Below, one piece after another: positions 1 to 8,037 of a stretch of DNA of 64,000 nucleotides (positions are counted from its first letter, which is position 1; each line of letters begins with the position of its first letter). The stretch comes from Polycyclovorans algicola TG408. GTDB taxonomy: Bacteria; Pseudomonadota; Gammaproteobacteria; Nevskiales; Nevskiaceae. Below the pieces are notes generated by a model. That model searched no databases and was not told the origin of the DNA. It saw only the letters and a list, made by a program, of their open reading frames with translations. A program made the position numbers and the translations under genes. The stretch covers positions 372,001 through 436,000 of the forward strand of contig NZ_JOMH01000001.1 in the NCBI RefSeq assembly GCF_000711245.1, given 5' to 3'.

Positions 1-692
1 ACCCGGTCGATTTGCGTGTGGTCGTTGTCCCAGTAATGCGGGTTGCGTACCAGTTCGATATGCGACTGCAACGCCCAACGTTGCAATTGGTAGGCGCCGT
101 TGCTCACCAATCGCCCTTCACGGGCAAAATCGGCGCCCCATTGTTCGAGACTGGGCCGGTGCACCGGGTAGGCCGAGGTGTGCGACAGCTGTCCCAGCAG
201 GTACGGCGTCGGTCCGGTCAACTCGATGTCCAGCGTGTGGTCGTCAACCGCCGTCACGCCCAGCGATTCGGGCGGCTCATCGCCGTCGATGATGGCATCG
301 GCGTTGCGGATCGGCGAGAGAATCTTCGAGTAGTTGGAGCCGGTGGCGGGGTCAACGCTGCGCCGCAGACCGACGACGAAGTCTTCGGCGGTCACCGGGT
401 CGCCGTTGCTCCAGCGCGCGTCGCGGCGCAGATGAAACCGGTAGTGCATCGCATCGTCACTGATCTCCCAGCGTTCGGCGACGCCGGGGATCGGCTCGGC
501 GTCGAGGCCGGTCGACACCAAGCCTTCGTACAGGTCACGCATGACATCGGCGGCGGCCACGCCCTCGACGCGGTGCGGGTCCAGCGATTCCACGTCCGGC
601 CCGTTGCCACGGCGTAGCACCTGCTCGGCCGACACCCAGCCGGGCAGACACAGGCCCAGCGTCAGCAACAGCGTGAGGTGGCCGAGCTTCAC
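1..692 (-). CDS. Peptide ABC transporter substrate-binding protein (family 5, OppA/DppA-like), 3' part beyond the window
   Basis: About 230 codons are visible; the gene runs off the left edge. I start it at the GTG at 692: an in-frame TGA lies just upstream (708-710), and the first residues form a Sec signal peptide (KLGHLTLLLTLGLCLPGWVS, then Ala). The mature part matches the N-terminal lobe of family-5 solute-binding proteins: LRRGNGPDVESLDPHR, VMRDLYEGLV, a GVAERWEISDD segment, then YRFHLRRDARWSNGDPVTAE and DFVVGLRRSVDP. Proteins of this family capture oligopeptides or similar ligands in the periplasm for an ABC importer; no permease gene is visible, so the ligand is unknown. A GGGA just upstream of the GTG could serve as a weak Shine-Dalgarno. 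Family call is firm, substrate is not. Confidence 0.85.
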   Translation of the reverse strand, partial: MKLGHLTLLLTLGLCLPGWVSAEQVLRRGNGPDVESLDPHRVEGVAAADVMRDLYEGLVSTGLDAEPIPGVAERWEISDDAMHYRFHLRRDARWSNGDPVTAEDFVVGLRRSVDPATGSNYSKILSPIRNADAIIDGDEPPESLGVTAVDDHTLDIELTGPTPYLLGQLSHTSAYPVHRPSLEQWGADFAREGRLVSNGAYQLQRWALQSHIELVRNPHYWDNDHTQIDR

Positions 693-785
693 CAGCGGCA
701 GTCCCGTTCAAGTCATGAAGACTCAACGATAGCCGAGGCTGGGGCGCGGCGGGTGCGGGCGGCCGCCCAAGGGGGCGTCCTTCAC

Positions 786-814
786 GAAAAAGCCCGGCGC
801 GGTGGCCGGGCTTT
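786..814 (-). terminator. Rho-independent terminator of the metal-dependent hydrolase gene
   Basis: A 10-bp perfect stem (789-798 with 805-814, AAAGCCCGGC/GCCGGGCTTT) encloses a 6-nt loop. In the minus-strand transcript it is followed by a U-run. It lies 18 bp past the stop codon of the hydrolase gene. Confidence 0.85.
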
Positions 815-831
815 GGCGGTGGTGAGTTGTG

Positions 832-1737
832 TTAAGCCGCTTCGGCCAGCTGCGGCGCGCGGCTTTCGCGCTCGAAGCGCTGCACCCAGTCTTCAATGCC
901 CGCCAGAAAATGGCGGTTGTCGTGATCCCAGGGGTGAAAGTCGGGGCGGAAGTAAGCGAGCCACGGCCGCGCCATCTTGCGCAGGAAGCCGATTTCGCCA
1001 AAAGCGACCCGGTAAAACTCACGCCAGCCCTTGACGTCACCCATCTTCCCTTCGCTGCGCACGAAGCGCAGATGGGCGGGAGTCACCCGGCCCCAGAAAA
1101 TCGTGGTGGCCAGCAGCAGCCCGGCACTACGCTCGGCGTAGGCGCGGACGCCCTTGCCTTGCGTCGCTTCCCAAACGTCATAGGCAACACCCTTGTGCTC
1201 GGTTTCTTCCAGCGCGTGCCATTCCCACAGTGCGGCGTAGCCCGGCTCAGACTTCTCGCGCAGGTGCGGCTCGTTGAGCAGTCCGTCGGCCATGATGGCG
1301 GTGAGGTGCTCCAACGCGATGGTCGCCGACAGCCGTGTCGACGGCGGCGTGCGGTCCTTGAACCAGTCGAGCAGGCCCTTGATGCTGCGCTCGAAGGTGG
1401 CCGCCTCGGGCAGGCGCTCGAAGACGCGCGCGTTGTACTCGTCATGCTCACGGCCATGCATGGCCTCCTGGCCGATAAAGGCCGTGGCGGCGCGCTTGAG
1501 CTCGGGGTCCTGGATTGCGTCGCGATAGTGGCGCACGGCGTCAATGAAGAAGCGCTCGCCGACCGGAATCACCAGTGACATGGTGTTCATCAGATGAGTG
1601 AACTGCACGTTGCCGTCGGCCCAGTCGTGCACGCGATCCTGCGGCAGGGTGAACTTGACGTCGCGGCGCACCGGCATCACGCCTTGGGACGTGGCGTTGC
1701 GCTTGACCGAAGTCGTTTTGGCGGTTTTGGTGTTCAT
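832..1737 (-). CDS. Predicted metal-dependent hydrolase (PF10118 family)
   Basis: A 301-residue protein of the 'predicted metal-dependent hydrolase' family, whose biochemical role is not settled. I start it at the ATG at 1737 because AAGGAG sits at the right distance upstream; an ATG further upstream (1776) has no such site and would place the start inside the palindrome. Helical segments carry Glu/His pairs of the kind seen in ferritin-like di-iron proteins: GQEAMHGREHDEYN, ALEHLTAIMADGL and WHALEETEHKGVAYDVW. There is no signal peptide. It is transcribed away from a TetR/FabR-like gene, which suggests control by that regulator and perhaps a link to lipid metabolism; this is inference. A clear terminator follows. 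Confidence 0.8.
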   Translation of the reverse strand: MNTKTAKTTSVKRNATSQGVMPVRRDVKFTLPQDRVHDWADGNVQFTHLMNTMSLVIPVGERFFIDAVRHYRDAIQDPELKRAATAFIGQEAMHGREHDEYNARVFERLPEAATFERSIKGLLDWFKDRTPPSTRLSATIALEHLTAIMADGLLNEPHLREKSEPGYAALWEWHALEETEHKGVAYDVWEATQGKGVRAYAERSAGLLLATTIFWGRVTPAHLRFVRSEGKMGDVKGWREFYRVAFGEIGFLRKMARPWLAYFRPDFHPWDHDNRHFLAGIEDWVQRFERESRAPQLAEAA

Positions 1738-1776
1738 GAAGGTCTCCTTGGGGCTTGGGCCCATGCAGGTATACAA

Positions 1777-1799
1777 TCGTCTACATGCAGAGTAGACGA
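1777..1799. promoter_or_regulatory. Inverted repeat, likely TetR-family operator
   Basis: TCGTCTAC (1777-1784) and GTAGACGA (1792-1799) form an 8-7-8 perfect dyad. It lies in the 126-bp gap between the divergent hydrolase gene and the TetR/FabR-like gene, about 40 bp upstream of the hydrolase start. Dyads of this size between divergent genes are typical TetR-family binding sites. That this regulator binds here is inference. Confidence 0.6.
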
Positions 1800-1863
1800 G
1801 CGTTCACTTCTGCGTCAACTGCAATTGTGCCATCGATCAGTGTAAATAACATAAGGCCCTGTT

Positions 1864-2571
1864 ATGGCGAAGAATAAAGATGATGTACCCGGCGTCTTGG
1901 GCGGCCGTCAGCGGTTGATGGACGCCGCGTTGGAACTCGCCGCCACCACGCGCAGCCTAGCTTCACTGGGTCTGCGCGAGGTGGCGCGGCATGCCGGACT
2001 CAACCCCAACACCTTCTACCGCCACTTTCGTGATTTCGACGAACTGGGCGTCGCCATGCTCGCCGAGCTGGGTGTCAACCTGCGTCGCGGCCTGCGTGAA
2101 CGCCGCATGCAGGCGGCCGGTGATGGCCTGCGGGTGGTCGACTTCAGTCGTCCGGTCGAGGGCATTCACGAGGCGCAGACCATCGCCCGCGAGTCGGTGG
2201 CGCTGGTTCTTGAATTTGTCACCCATCACCGCGCAGCGTTCACCGTAGGGGTTCGCGAGATGCACGGCAGCAGCCCGGCCATCCGCAATGCGATGCGCGA
2301 ACTGCTCGATGGCATCGCCCTCGACATGACCGAAGACCTGATGGGCGTGCTGCGCTTCCCCGGTGTCAGCGAAGACGAGATGCTGGAGCTGGCGCAGGTC
2401 ATCGTTCGCCAGATGGTGTTTTTCTCGATGGATTATCTCGAAGACGAAGCCCGTCAGCCGCAGATCCTGCGCCAGGCCGAGCGCTTCATCCTGCTGCTGT
2501 TCTGGGGCGCGATCGCTGCGAAATTGCCGGCCTTGCTGCGCGACGAGCAACTGCGCTTTCCGGAGATCTGA
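1864..2571 (+). CDS. TetR-family regulator, FabR-like
   Basis: A 235-residue TetR-family repressor. The N-terminal helix-turn-helix (about residues 30-60) reads SLGLREVARHAGLNPNTFYR followed by HFRDFDELGVAML, which closely resembles the FabR/DesT group that senses acyl-CoA or acyl-ACP composition and controls unsaturated fatty acid synthesis. The C-terminal ligand-binding half is helical and more divergent. AAGG lies about 7 nt before the ATG. It faces a metal-dependent hydrolase gene across an 8-7-8 dyad and ends 7 bp from the convergent TPR gene, with no terminator between them. The target and ligand cannot be read from the sequence; calling it fabR itself would go too far. Confidence 0.85.
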   Translation: MAKNKDDVPGVLGGRQRLMDAALELAATTRSLASLGLREVARHAGLNPNTFYRHFRDFDELGVAMLAELGVNLRRGLRERRMQAAGDGLRVVDFSRPVEGIHEAQTIARESVALVLEFVTHHRAAFTVGVREMHGSSPAIRNAMRELLDGIALDMTEDLMGVLRFPGVSEDEMLELAQVIVRQMVFFSMDYLEDEARQPQILRQAERFILLLFWGAIAAKLPALLRDEQLRFPEI

Positions 2572-2578
2572 GGGGGCG

Positions 2579-3748
2579 TTACCGGGCCTCGGCGAGATAG
2601 CGCAACCACTGTTCGGCCGCGCGGCGCTGACCTGCCGAGGCCCGCGCCTTGATGAACGCCCGCTCGGCCAGCGCGGTGTCGTCCTGTTCAAACGCCGCCA
2701 TGCCCAGCAGCAGGGCGGCATCACCGTCGAGGCGCTCCAGGTTGGTCCCCAGCGCAGCCTGCACCGCCGCCCAGTCGAATCGCTGCACCTGCACCTGCGC
2801 AAGCCGCAGCCGCGCGGCGGCGGTCTCTTCCACCGCCAGACGTCGGGTCAGGGCGGCCACGGCGCGATCGTATTCGCGGGCCTCGATCCACGCATCGGCA
2901 AGGCGGTCAAGCAGCGCCGCATCGGCGTCGAGCTCGCCCTCCGCCAGCGCGGCCTCCAGCAGTTCGCCGGCCTTGTAAGGCACGCCAAGTGCGCGGAACA
3001 ACTGGGCCAGATTGCGCAGCGCCCGCGGCGTCTCCAGCAGCCCCTGGCGGTGCGCCAGCGCCAGAATTGCCAGCGCCTGCGGCTGGCGCCCGAGTTCGTA
3101 ATAAACCCCCGAAAGCTGCTGCCAGTATTGCGGCGCTTGCGGCGCGCGGGCGACCAGTGTCAGCAGGGTTTCGGCAGCGTCAGACCAGGCTTCCAAGCCA
3201 TAGTCGATGGCCAGTTGCAGCTCCAGCCATGCTAGCGGGGGTGACACGCGACGCGCCATTGCCGCGCGCAGTGGTGCGCGCGCCTGGCGGTACTGTTTGG
3301 CGGTGACGTGCGCGGAGGCCAACATCACCTGTGCCTCAACCACTGCGGCGTCGCCAGCCTCGTCGACATACGTGGTGAGCACGCGAATGGCGTCGGTCAT
3401 GCGGTCTTCGACGTAGAGCAACTGCCCGAGTGCGAGTCGCGACTGCAAGGCGGCGAGCTCGGGCAGCGCGTCATAGTCCAGCGCCTGTTGCAGGCGGTCG
3501 ATGGCGGCGCGGTTGTCCGGCACGGCGGCCAGCGCGAAGCCCTGTACCTGGCGAATGAGCGCCCGTTCGCCGTCATGGTCGGCGCGACCAAAGCGGGCTT
3601 CGAGCAAGGCATTGGCGCCCACGGCATCCCCATCGGCGAGCAATGTCTGGGCACGCTCCAGTTGCCGGTAGCCGGCCTCACTGAGGGTGTTGGCGGCTGC
3701 CGCCCCAACCAGCGCCAGCGCCAGCACCAGCAGCACCCAACGGCTCAC
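2579..3748 (-). CDS. TPR-repeat periplasmic protein of the TonB2 cluster
   Basis: A 389-residue protein with an N-terminal hydrophobic signal (MSRWVLLVLALALVGAAA) followed almost entirely by degenerate 34-residue TPR helical pairs, for example LGQLLYVEDRMTDAIRVL, AWIEAREYDRAVAALTRRL and LLLGMAAFEQDDTALAERAF. Its ATG overlaps the tonB stop by 4 nt, so it is translationally coupled and is the last gene of the six-gene TonB2 operon. The same position is held by a TPR protein in Vibrio and Shewanella TonB2 clusters, where it is thought to scaffold or modulate the energy-transducing complex. A periplasmic location is predicted from the signal sequence. Confidence 0.85.
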   Translation of the reverse strand: MSRWVLLVLALALVGAAAANTLSEAGYRQLERAQTLLADGDAVGANALLEARFGRADHDGERALIRQVQGFALAAVPDNRAAIDRLQQALDYDALPELAALQSRLALGQLLYVEDRMTDAIRVLTTYVDEAGDAAVVEAQVMLASAHVTAKQYRQARAPLRAAMARRVSPPLAWLELQLAIDYGLEAWSDAAETLLTLVARAPQAPQYWQQLSGVYYELGRQPQALAILALAHRQGLLETPRALRNLAQLFRALGVPYKAGELLEAALAEGELDADAALLDRLADAWIEAREYDRAVAALTRRLAVEETAAARLRLAQVQVQRFDWAAVQAALGTNLERLDGDAALLLGMAAFEQDDTALAERAFIKARASAGQRRAAEQWLRYLAEAR

Positions 3749-4398
3749 CGCGACTCCAAGGTGAAAACGATGTCGTAGGTGCCGGTCTGGGTCACCGGTT
3801 CACCGCCCACCGTGCGCGGCCGAAACTGGCTCTGCCGTGCCGAGCGCAGCGCCGCCTGCTCGAAATAGCCGCGCGGTTCGGCCTTGATGATCTGCGCATC
3901 CTGCACGCGGCCGTCCGGTCCGACCGTGACCTGCACGGTGACCACGCCTATGACACCGGCGCGCGCAGCGGCACGGGGATATTGCGGCGGCACGCGCACC
4001 AACGGCACCAGCTCGGCATCGCCGCCACCACCGCCACCGCCGGCATCGGGCGTGAACTCACCGATGAAGGGGCCGCCCTCAAGATTCGGCGTGACCGCCA
4101 AGGTCTGCAGCCCGGGCAAGGCGAGCGCGGCAGGCGCCGGCGGGGTTTGCGCATTGACGTTGACCTGCGGCGCCGTCGGTGGCCGCTCGGGCGGCGGCGG
4201 CCGTTCGGGACGCACGCGCTGACGGGTTTCGAGTTCGTCATTGCGCTGCACCCGCACGAAGTCGATCACCGGCGACGTGTTCGCCTCGCCGCGTTGTGCC
4301 TCGCCGCCAAGCACCAGCCGGTACATGACCCAGAACAGGCCAAAGCTGATCAGCAGCGCGCCCAGCAGGGCGGCGCCACCGCGCACGACGGGGTTCAT
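3745..4398 (-). CDS. tonB2: TonB-family energy transducer (TonB2-type)
   Basis: A 217-residue TonB-like protein. One N-terminal membrane helix (about residues 8-30) is followed by a short proline-rich stretch (RPERPPPPERPP), a Gly-rich linker (DAGGGGGGGDAE), and a C-terminal TonB domain starting at VPPQYPRAAARAGVIGVVTV with GPDGRV and the closing FRPRTVGGEPV. TonB couples the inner-membrane proton gradient, harvested by ExbB/ExbD, to outer-membrane receptors. The short periplasmic linker is typical of TonB2 proteins. Overlaps of 4 nt with both exbD and the TPR gene indicate tight co-translation. The receptors it serves are not in this window. Confidence 0.9.
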   Translation of the reverse strand: MNPVVRGGAALLGALLISFGLFWVMYRLVLGGEAQRGEANTSPVIDFVRVQRNDELETRQRVRPERPPPPERPPTAPQVNVNAQTPPAPAALALPGLQTLAVTPNLEGGPFIGEFTPDAGGGGGGGDAELVPLVRVPPQYPRAAARAGVIGVVTVQVTVGPDGRVQDAQIIKAEPRGYFEQAALRSARQSQFRPRTVGGEPVTQTGTYDIVFTLESR

Positions 4399-4805
4399 CC
4401 GCCGCCGCCTTCCGTCGCGGCAATCGAAATCTGCGCGATGCCGCCGAGGCGCACTTGGTCCATGACCTCTACCAACAGACCGGTCTCGGCGCCGGTGTCA
4501 GCCAAAATCACCACCGACGCCTCGGGGCTCTCGACACGCTGCCGCTCGATGTAGGCGCGAACGGCACGCAGGTCGACCTGGCGGCGGTCCATCCAGACCT
4601 CGCCGTTGGCGCGCAACGCGATCATGATGGACCCTTGTTCCTGCCGGGTCGCGGTGTCGGCACTCGGGCGGTTGACGTCGACCCCCGCCTCTTTGACGAA
4701 CGAGGTGGTGACGATGAAAAAGATCAGCATGATGAACACCACATCGAGCATCGGGGTCAGATCGATGGCGGCGTCTTCTTCGGTGCGCAGGCGCTTTTTC
4801 GACAT
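4395..4805 (-). CDS. exbD: ExbD/TolR-family proton-channel subunit
   Basis: A 136-residue ExbD: a short cytoplasmic N-terminus (MSKKRLRTEEDAA), one transmembrane helix with the proton-carrying Asp in DLTPMLDVVFIMLIFFIVTT (Asp at residue 21), and a periplasmic domain with the usual GEVWMDRRQVDLRAVR and VVILADTGAETG segments. The same reading frame stays open upstream through the exbB gene, but homology clearly places the start at the ATG at 4805, which overlaps the exbB stop by one base (TGATG). Confidence 0.92.
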   Translation of the reverse strand: MSKKRLRTEEDAAIDLTPMLDVVFIMLIFFIVTTSFVKEAGVDVNRPSADTATRQEQGSIMIALRANGEVWMDRRQVDLRAVRAYIERQRVESPEASVVILADTGAETGLLVEVMDQVRLGGIAQISIAATEGGGG

Positions 4806-5329
4806 CAGTGGGTCACCATCTGATCGTGCAGATGGTGCCGGGCGCGTTGCACGCGCTGTTCCAGCCGCGACACGAAGTACAACCCCGAGATAGCGATCAC
4901 CATGCCCGCCATGGTCGGCAGGGTGGCGGTACTGATGCCGGCGGCCATGGCCCGTGCGTTGCCGGTGCCGAGCACCGCCATCACATGGAAGACGTGAATC
5001 ATGCCGGTCACCGTCCCCAGCAAGCCCATCATCGGGCACAGCGCCACCAGCGCCTTGATCAATGACAGCCGCGCACGCCAATGACGCTGGGCTTCGGAGA
5101 CCCGTCGCTGCTTGATTTTGTGGGCGTGCCAACTGTGATGATCGGGCCGCGCCTGCCAGTCGGCCATGCAGCGCTTGACGTCGGTCGGCATCTGCCAGCG
5201 GTAGTACATCAGGCGTTCGAGGATCAATGTCCACAGCACCACGGCCAGCACAAGCAGCGCATAGACCACCGGGCCGCCCGCGTCGAGGAAGGTCATTACC
5301 GCCTGCAGCGGGTTCTCGCCCTCAAACAC
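4805..5329 (-). CDS. exbB2: ExbB/TolQ-family proton-channel subunit (ExbB2-type)
   Basis: About 174 residues. The N-terminal helix (FLDAGGPVVYALLVLAVVLW) and LILERLMYYRW are followed by a cytoplasmic loop and the MotA/TolQ/ExbB core, with CPMMGLLGTVTGMI and a final helix ATLPTMAGMVIAISGLYFVS. These short ExbB2 proteins partner with the long TtpC-type protein encoded just upstream. The start is uncertain: TTG at 5374, GTG at 5329 and ATG at 5296 are all possible. I prefer 5329 because it gives the usual length and an 8-nt overlap with the upstream gene. Confidence 0.88.
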   Translation of the reverse strand: MFEGENPLQAVMTFLDAGGPVVYALLVLAVVLWTLILERLMYYRWQMPTDVKRCMADWQARPDHHSWHAHKIKQRRVSEAQRHWRARLSLIKALVALCPMMGLLGTVTGMIHVFHVMAVLGTGNARAMAAGISTATLPTMAGMVIAISGLYFVSRLEQRVQRARHHLHDQMVTH

Positions 5330-6704
5330 CGACGCGCGCCTGACCTTGCGGGCGACGCTCGGACTGTTCGGCAATCAGTCCGGCCGATTCTTCTTCCAAC
5401 ACCTGAATCAGCCCCTTGCTGCGGGCGTTGAGCATGGCGTGGAGCAGCACCATGGGAATCGCGACGATCAGGCCCAGAACAGTGGTCACCAGGGCCTGCG
5501 AGATGCCGCCGGCCATCAGCTTCGGGTCTCCGGTGCCAAATAGGGTGATCTGCTGAAAGGTGAGAATCATCCCGGTCACGGTGCCCAGCAACCCCAGCAG
5601 CGGCGCGACGGCCGCGAGAATCTTCAGCCACACCAGACGCACTTCGAGCGCAGGAATCTCGCGCAGCACGGCGTCGTCGAGCTTGAGCTCGAGCGTTTCC
5701 GGCTCAAGCTCGGGCTGTCGCGTGTAGACCTGCAAAACGCGACCCAGCGGATTGTCGCCGGTGGGCGCGGCGATGTCCTTCCGCTGGCGGCGAATGCGCC
5801 CGCCCACCCGGGCGAGCACGATGAATCGCTCGAGGGCTAACAGTACCCCCGCCAGCCCCAACGCGATGATCACCGCGCCCACCCACCCGCCCGATTGGAT
5901 GCGCTCGGCGATGCCGGGCGTCTGCACCAGCACCCCGAGCAGCGCGCCGCGCGAAGGGTCAACGTCAACGCGCTGCACCTCACCGGACGGCGCTGCGGCG
6001 AGCGTGGCGGCACGTTGACGCAAGCCGCGCGGCGGTTGCGCCGACAATGCGGTAAAGGCTTCGGCGGCGGATTCACGCACCAGGAAACGGGCGCCCGCCG
6101 TGGCGGTGAACGGCCCGACCCTGACCACCTCGGCGTCGGTGACGGCGCCACGGGCATCGACCACCGGAGCGCTGAAGCGCGACACCTTGCCGGTCTCGAC
6201 GATCTCCTGCAGCAGGTCCAGCCAGAGTTGCTCCAGCGCCTCGGCAGAAGGTAGCGCGTTGGCGGTTGCCAACTGATCGAGCCGTGCCTGCCGCGCCGGG
6301 TGTTCGAGCGTGATGATTGAGTTCTGCGACTGCGATGCGAAATCCCCCGACACTTGCCGCACCACCCCGAACACTTCACCGAGGTTGCCGCTGCGGGCAT
6401 CGAGCTGGGTCTGGCCTTCGGTCAATGCAACTTCGTTCTCGTCGAACTCGGCGAGCAGCGACTCACTGCGGGCCACGGCGGCATCGCGCCGCTGCTGCGC
6501 TTCGCGCATCTCGGTCGCACGGATGTCTCGTTCGTCGCGGAAGCGTTGCACGCGTTCGTCCAGCCCACGGGCGTCACTGGCGCGTGCGTCGCGGGTCTTT
6601 TGCAGCAGCGCGTCGAGATCCTGCGGCGGCTGCGGGAAAGCCGGCGCGACCGCCGTGAATGCCGCGATGCCCAGCAGCGCCATCGCGCAAGCGCGGCGCA
6701 TCAC
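5322..6704 (-). CDS. Long MotA/TolQ/ExbB proton-channel protein (TtpC-like)
   Basis: A 460-residue protein with a signal peptide (MMRRACAMALLGIAAFTAVA), a periplasmic coiled-coil part rich in Glu, Arg and Ala (residues about 30-130), a less conserved middle domain, a membrane helix near GAVIIALGLAGVLLALERF, and a C-terminal MotA/TolQ/ExbB domain (VAPLLGLLGTVTGMILTF, GISQALVTTVLGLIVAIPMV). This matches TtpC, a component that TonB2 systems of Vibrio and relatives need for transport in addition to ExbB2/ExbD2. The protein continues from the DUF3450 gene with a 4-nt overlap. Confidence 0.9.
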   Translation of the reverse strand: MMRRACAMALLGIAAFTAVAPAFPQPPQDLDALLQKTRDARASDARGLDERVQRFRDERDIRATEMREAQQRRDAAVARSESLLAEFDENEVALTEGQTQLDARSGNLGEVFGVVRQVSGDFASQSQNSIITLEHPARQARLDQLATANALPSAEALEQLWLDLLQEIVETGKVSRFSAPVVDARGAVTDAEVVRVGPFTATAGARFLVRESAAEAFTALSAQPPRGLRQRAATLAAAPSGEVQRVDVDPSRGALLGVLVQTPGIAERIQSGGWVGAVIIALGLAGVLLALERFIVLARVGGRIRRQRKDIAAPTGDNPLGRVLQVYTRQPELEPETLELKLDDAVLREIPALEVRLVWLKILAAVAPLLGLLGTVTGMILTFQQITLFGTGDPKLMAGGISQALVTTVLGLIVAIPMVLLHAMLNARSKGLIQVLEEESAGLIAEQSERRPQGQARVGV

Positions 6705-7495
6705 TGCCCACCACCTTCAGAGACCGCGACCGGCACCTGCACCCAGTCGGGTGCCACCTGGCGCCGGGCGATGCGCAGCCCCTGGCGCACGGCGTTGCGA
6801 TAGTCGGGCGCCGGCACAAACGAGCCATCGGCGGCTGACCAGTAGCCGGCTTCGCTGCCGTCGAGGCTCAGGTACATCAAGGCGACGCGCCCCACGCGGA
6901 GGAAATCCACCTGTCGCGGGTCGTCGCCAGGTAGCGCGCCCTGATAGGCCTCGAGCGTACGGCCGTATTCGGCTTCGACCTGGTAGGCCTCAAGAATGCG
7001 GCGAAACTTCTCGGCGACCGTGACATCCGCGCGATCCAGCATCGCGCCGAGTTCGGCGACGCGCTGGTCACGCTCGTCGGGCAAAAACGGCAGGTCGGCG
7101 GCCACCACCTGCGGCAGGGTGTCGACCATGCGCTGCATCAACGGCATGACTTCGCGCGCGGTCCCGTCAATCTGGGTCAACTGCCGGTCGAGCGACGCCA
7201 GGGCGTCGCGCTGCGCCTCAACCTGGCGGGCCATTTGTTCGTTATAGCGCTCGACCGCGGCCGCCTCCTGCAGCAGGGCACGGTATTGCGCCATCGCCTC
7301 GCGGGTCTCGTCGTCGAGGGCGTCGATCTGCGCCTGGCCCTCGGCCAACTCGCGCTGGGCCGACACCTGCTCATCGACGGCGCGCTCCAGCGTCGCGCGG
7401 TTGTTTTGCGCGTGCGCGGCAACGCTCAGCACGGCCAACAAGAAAGCACCCAAGCGCGCGGCAACTTTACCAATGACACTAATTCTCATCTGCAT
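6701..7495 (-). CDS. DUF3450 family periplasmic coiled-coil protein, first gene of the TonB2 operon
   Basis: A 264-residue secreted protein. The signal peptide (about residues 1-30, ending AAHA) is followed by a long coiled coil (ALDDETREAMAQYRALLQEA, RYNEQMARQVEAQRDAL) and a globular C-terminal part with LPFLPDERDQRV, RRILEAYQVEAEYGRTLEAY, and a YLSLDGSEAGYWS segment. DUF3450 proteins head TonB2/TtpC clusters in marine gammaproteobacteria; their exact job is unknown. Two closely spaced ATGs (7495 and 7489) could start it; I use the first. The operon promoter should lie in the 100 bp upstream, but no convincing hexamers are visible. Confidence 0.85.
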   Translation of the reverse strand: MQMRISVIGKVAARLGAFLLAVLSVAAHAQNNRATLERAVDEQVSAQRELAEGQAQIDALDDETREAMAQYRALLQEAAAVERYNEQMARQVEAQRDALASLDRQLTQIDGTAREVMPLMQRMVDTLPQVVAADLPFLPDERDQRVAELGAMLDRADVTVAEKFRRILEAYQVEAEYGRTLEAYQGALPGDDPRQVDFLRVGRVALMYLSLDGSEAGYWSAADGSFVPAPDYRNAVRQGLRIARRQVAPDWVQVPVAVSEGGGQ

Positions 7496-7564
7496 TTGGC
7501 GAGTTTACCGAAGAGCCACAGGATTTAGTGGCCGATCCACCGTTATTTTTGAAGGCCTGCGGAC

Positions 7565-7592
7565 AAAAAAAAGCACCCCGAAAGGTGCTTTT
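7565..7592 (-). terminator. Terminator at the end of the alpha operon (after rplQ)
   Basis: AAAAGCACC (7569-7577) pairs with GGTGCTTTT (7584-7592) around CCGAAA. In the minus-strand transcript the stem is followed by eight U residues. It lies 16 bp past rplQ and ends the ribosomal-protein run before the TonB2 operon. Confidence 0.95.
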
Positions 7593-7607
7593 CTTCAGAC
7601 GCTAGGG

Positions 7608-8006
7608 TCAAGCCGCGTCGCCGACTTCAGGTGCATCCGCCGCGTCGGTGCGGCGATCGACCAACTCGATGTAGGCCATCGGCGCATTGTCACCGGCACG
7701 GAAGCCACAACGCATGACGCGGGTGTAACCACCCGGACGAGCGGCACAACGGGGACCGAGATCGAGAAACAGTTTCTGCACCGCGTCACGGTCGCGCAAG
7801 CGCGCGAACACCAGGCGACGGTTGTGCACGCTGTCGACCTTGGCACGGGCGATCAAGGGCTCGGCGAAACGCCGCAGTTCCTTGGCCTTGGGTACCGTGG
7901 TCTTGATCATTTCGTGCTTGAACAACGCAACCGCGATGGACTGCATCGTCGCCTTGCGGTGGCTGGGGCTGCGACCAAACGCGCGGCCGGACATATTGTG
8001 ACGCAT
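7608..8006 (-). CDS. rplQ: 50S ribosomal protein L17
   Basis: A 132-residue L17. Conserved stretches are [38 protein letters not shown], and the C-terminal [19 protein letters not shown]17 sits near the polypeptide exit tunnel of the large subunit. The ATG has AAGGA about 8 nt upstream. It follows rpoA by 31 bp, as in the alpha operon of other gammaproteobacteria, and is the last gene before a strong terminator. A short Ala/Asp-rich tail extends past the E. coli length. Confidence 0.98.
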   Translation of the reverse strand: MRHNMSGRAFGRSPSHRKATMQSIAVALFKHEMIKTTVPKAKELRRFAEPLIARAKVDSVHNRRLVFARLRDRDAVQKLFLDLGPRCAARPGGYTRVMRCGFRAGDNAPMAYIELVDRRTDAADAPEVGDAA

Positions 8007-8037
8007 GGGGTGATTTCCTTAACGATTCACGAAACGA

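Noticed and set aside
1-692. Plus-strand 201-codon frame at the left edge
   Set aside because: The minus strand encodes a recognisable family-5 binding protein with signal peptide over the same bases.
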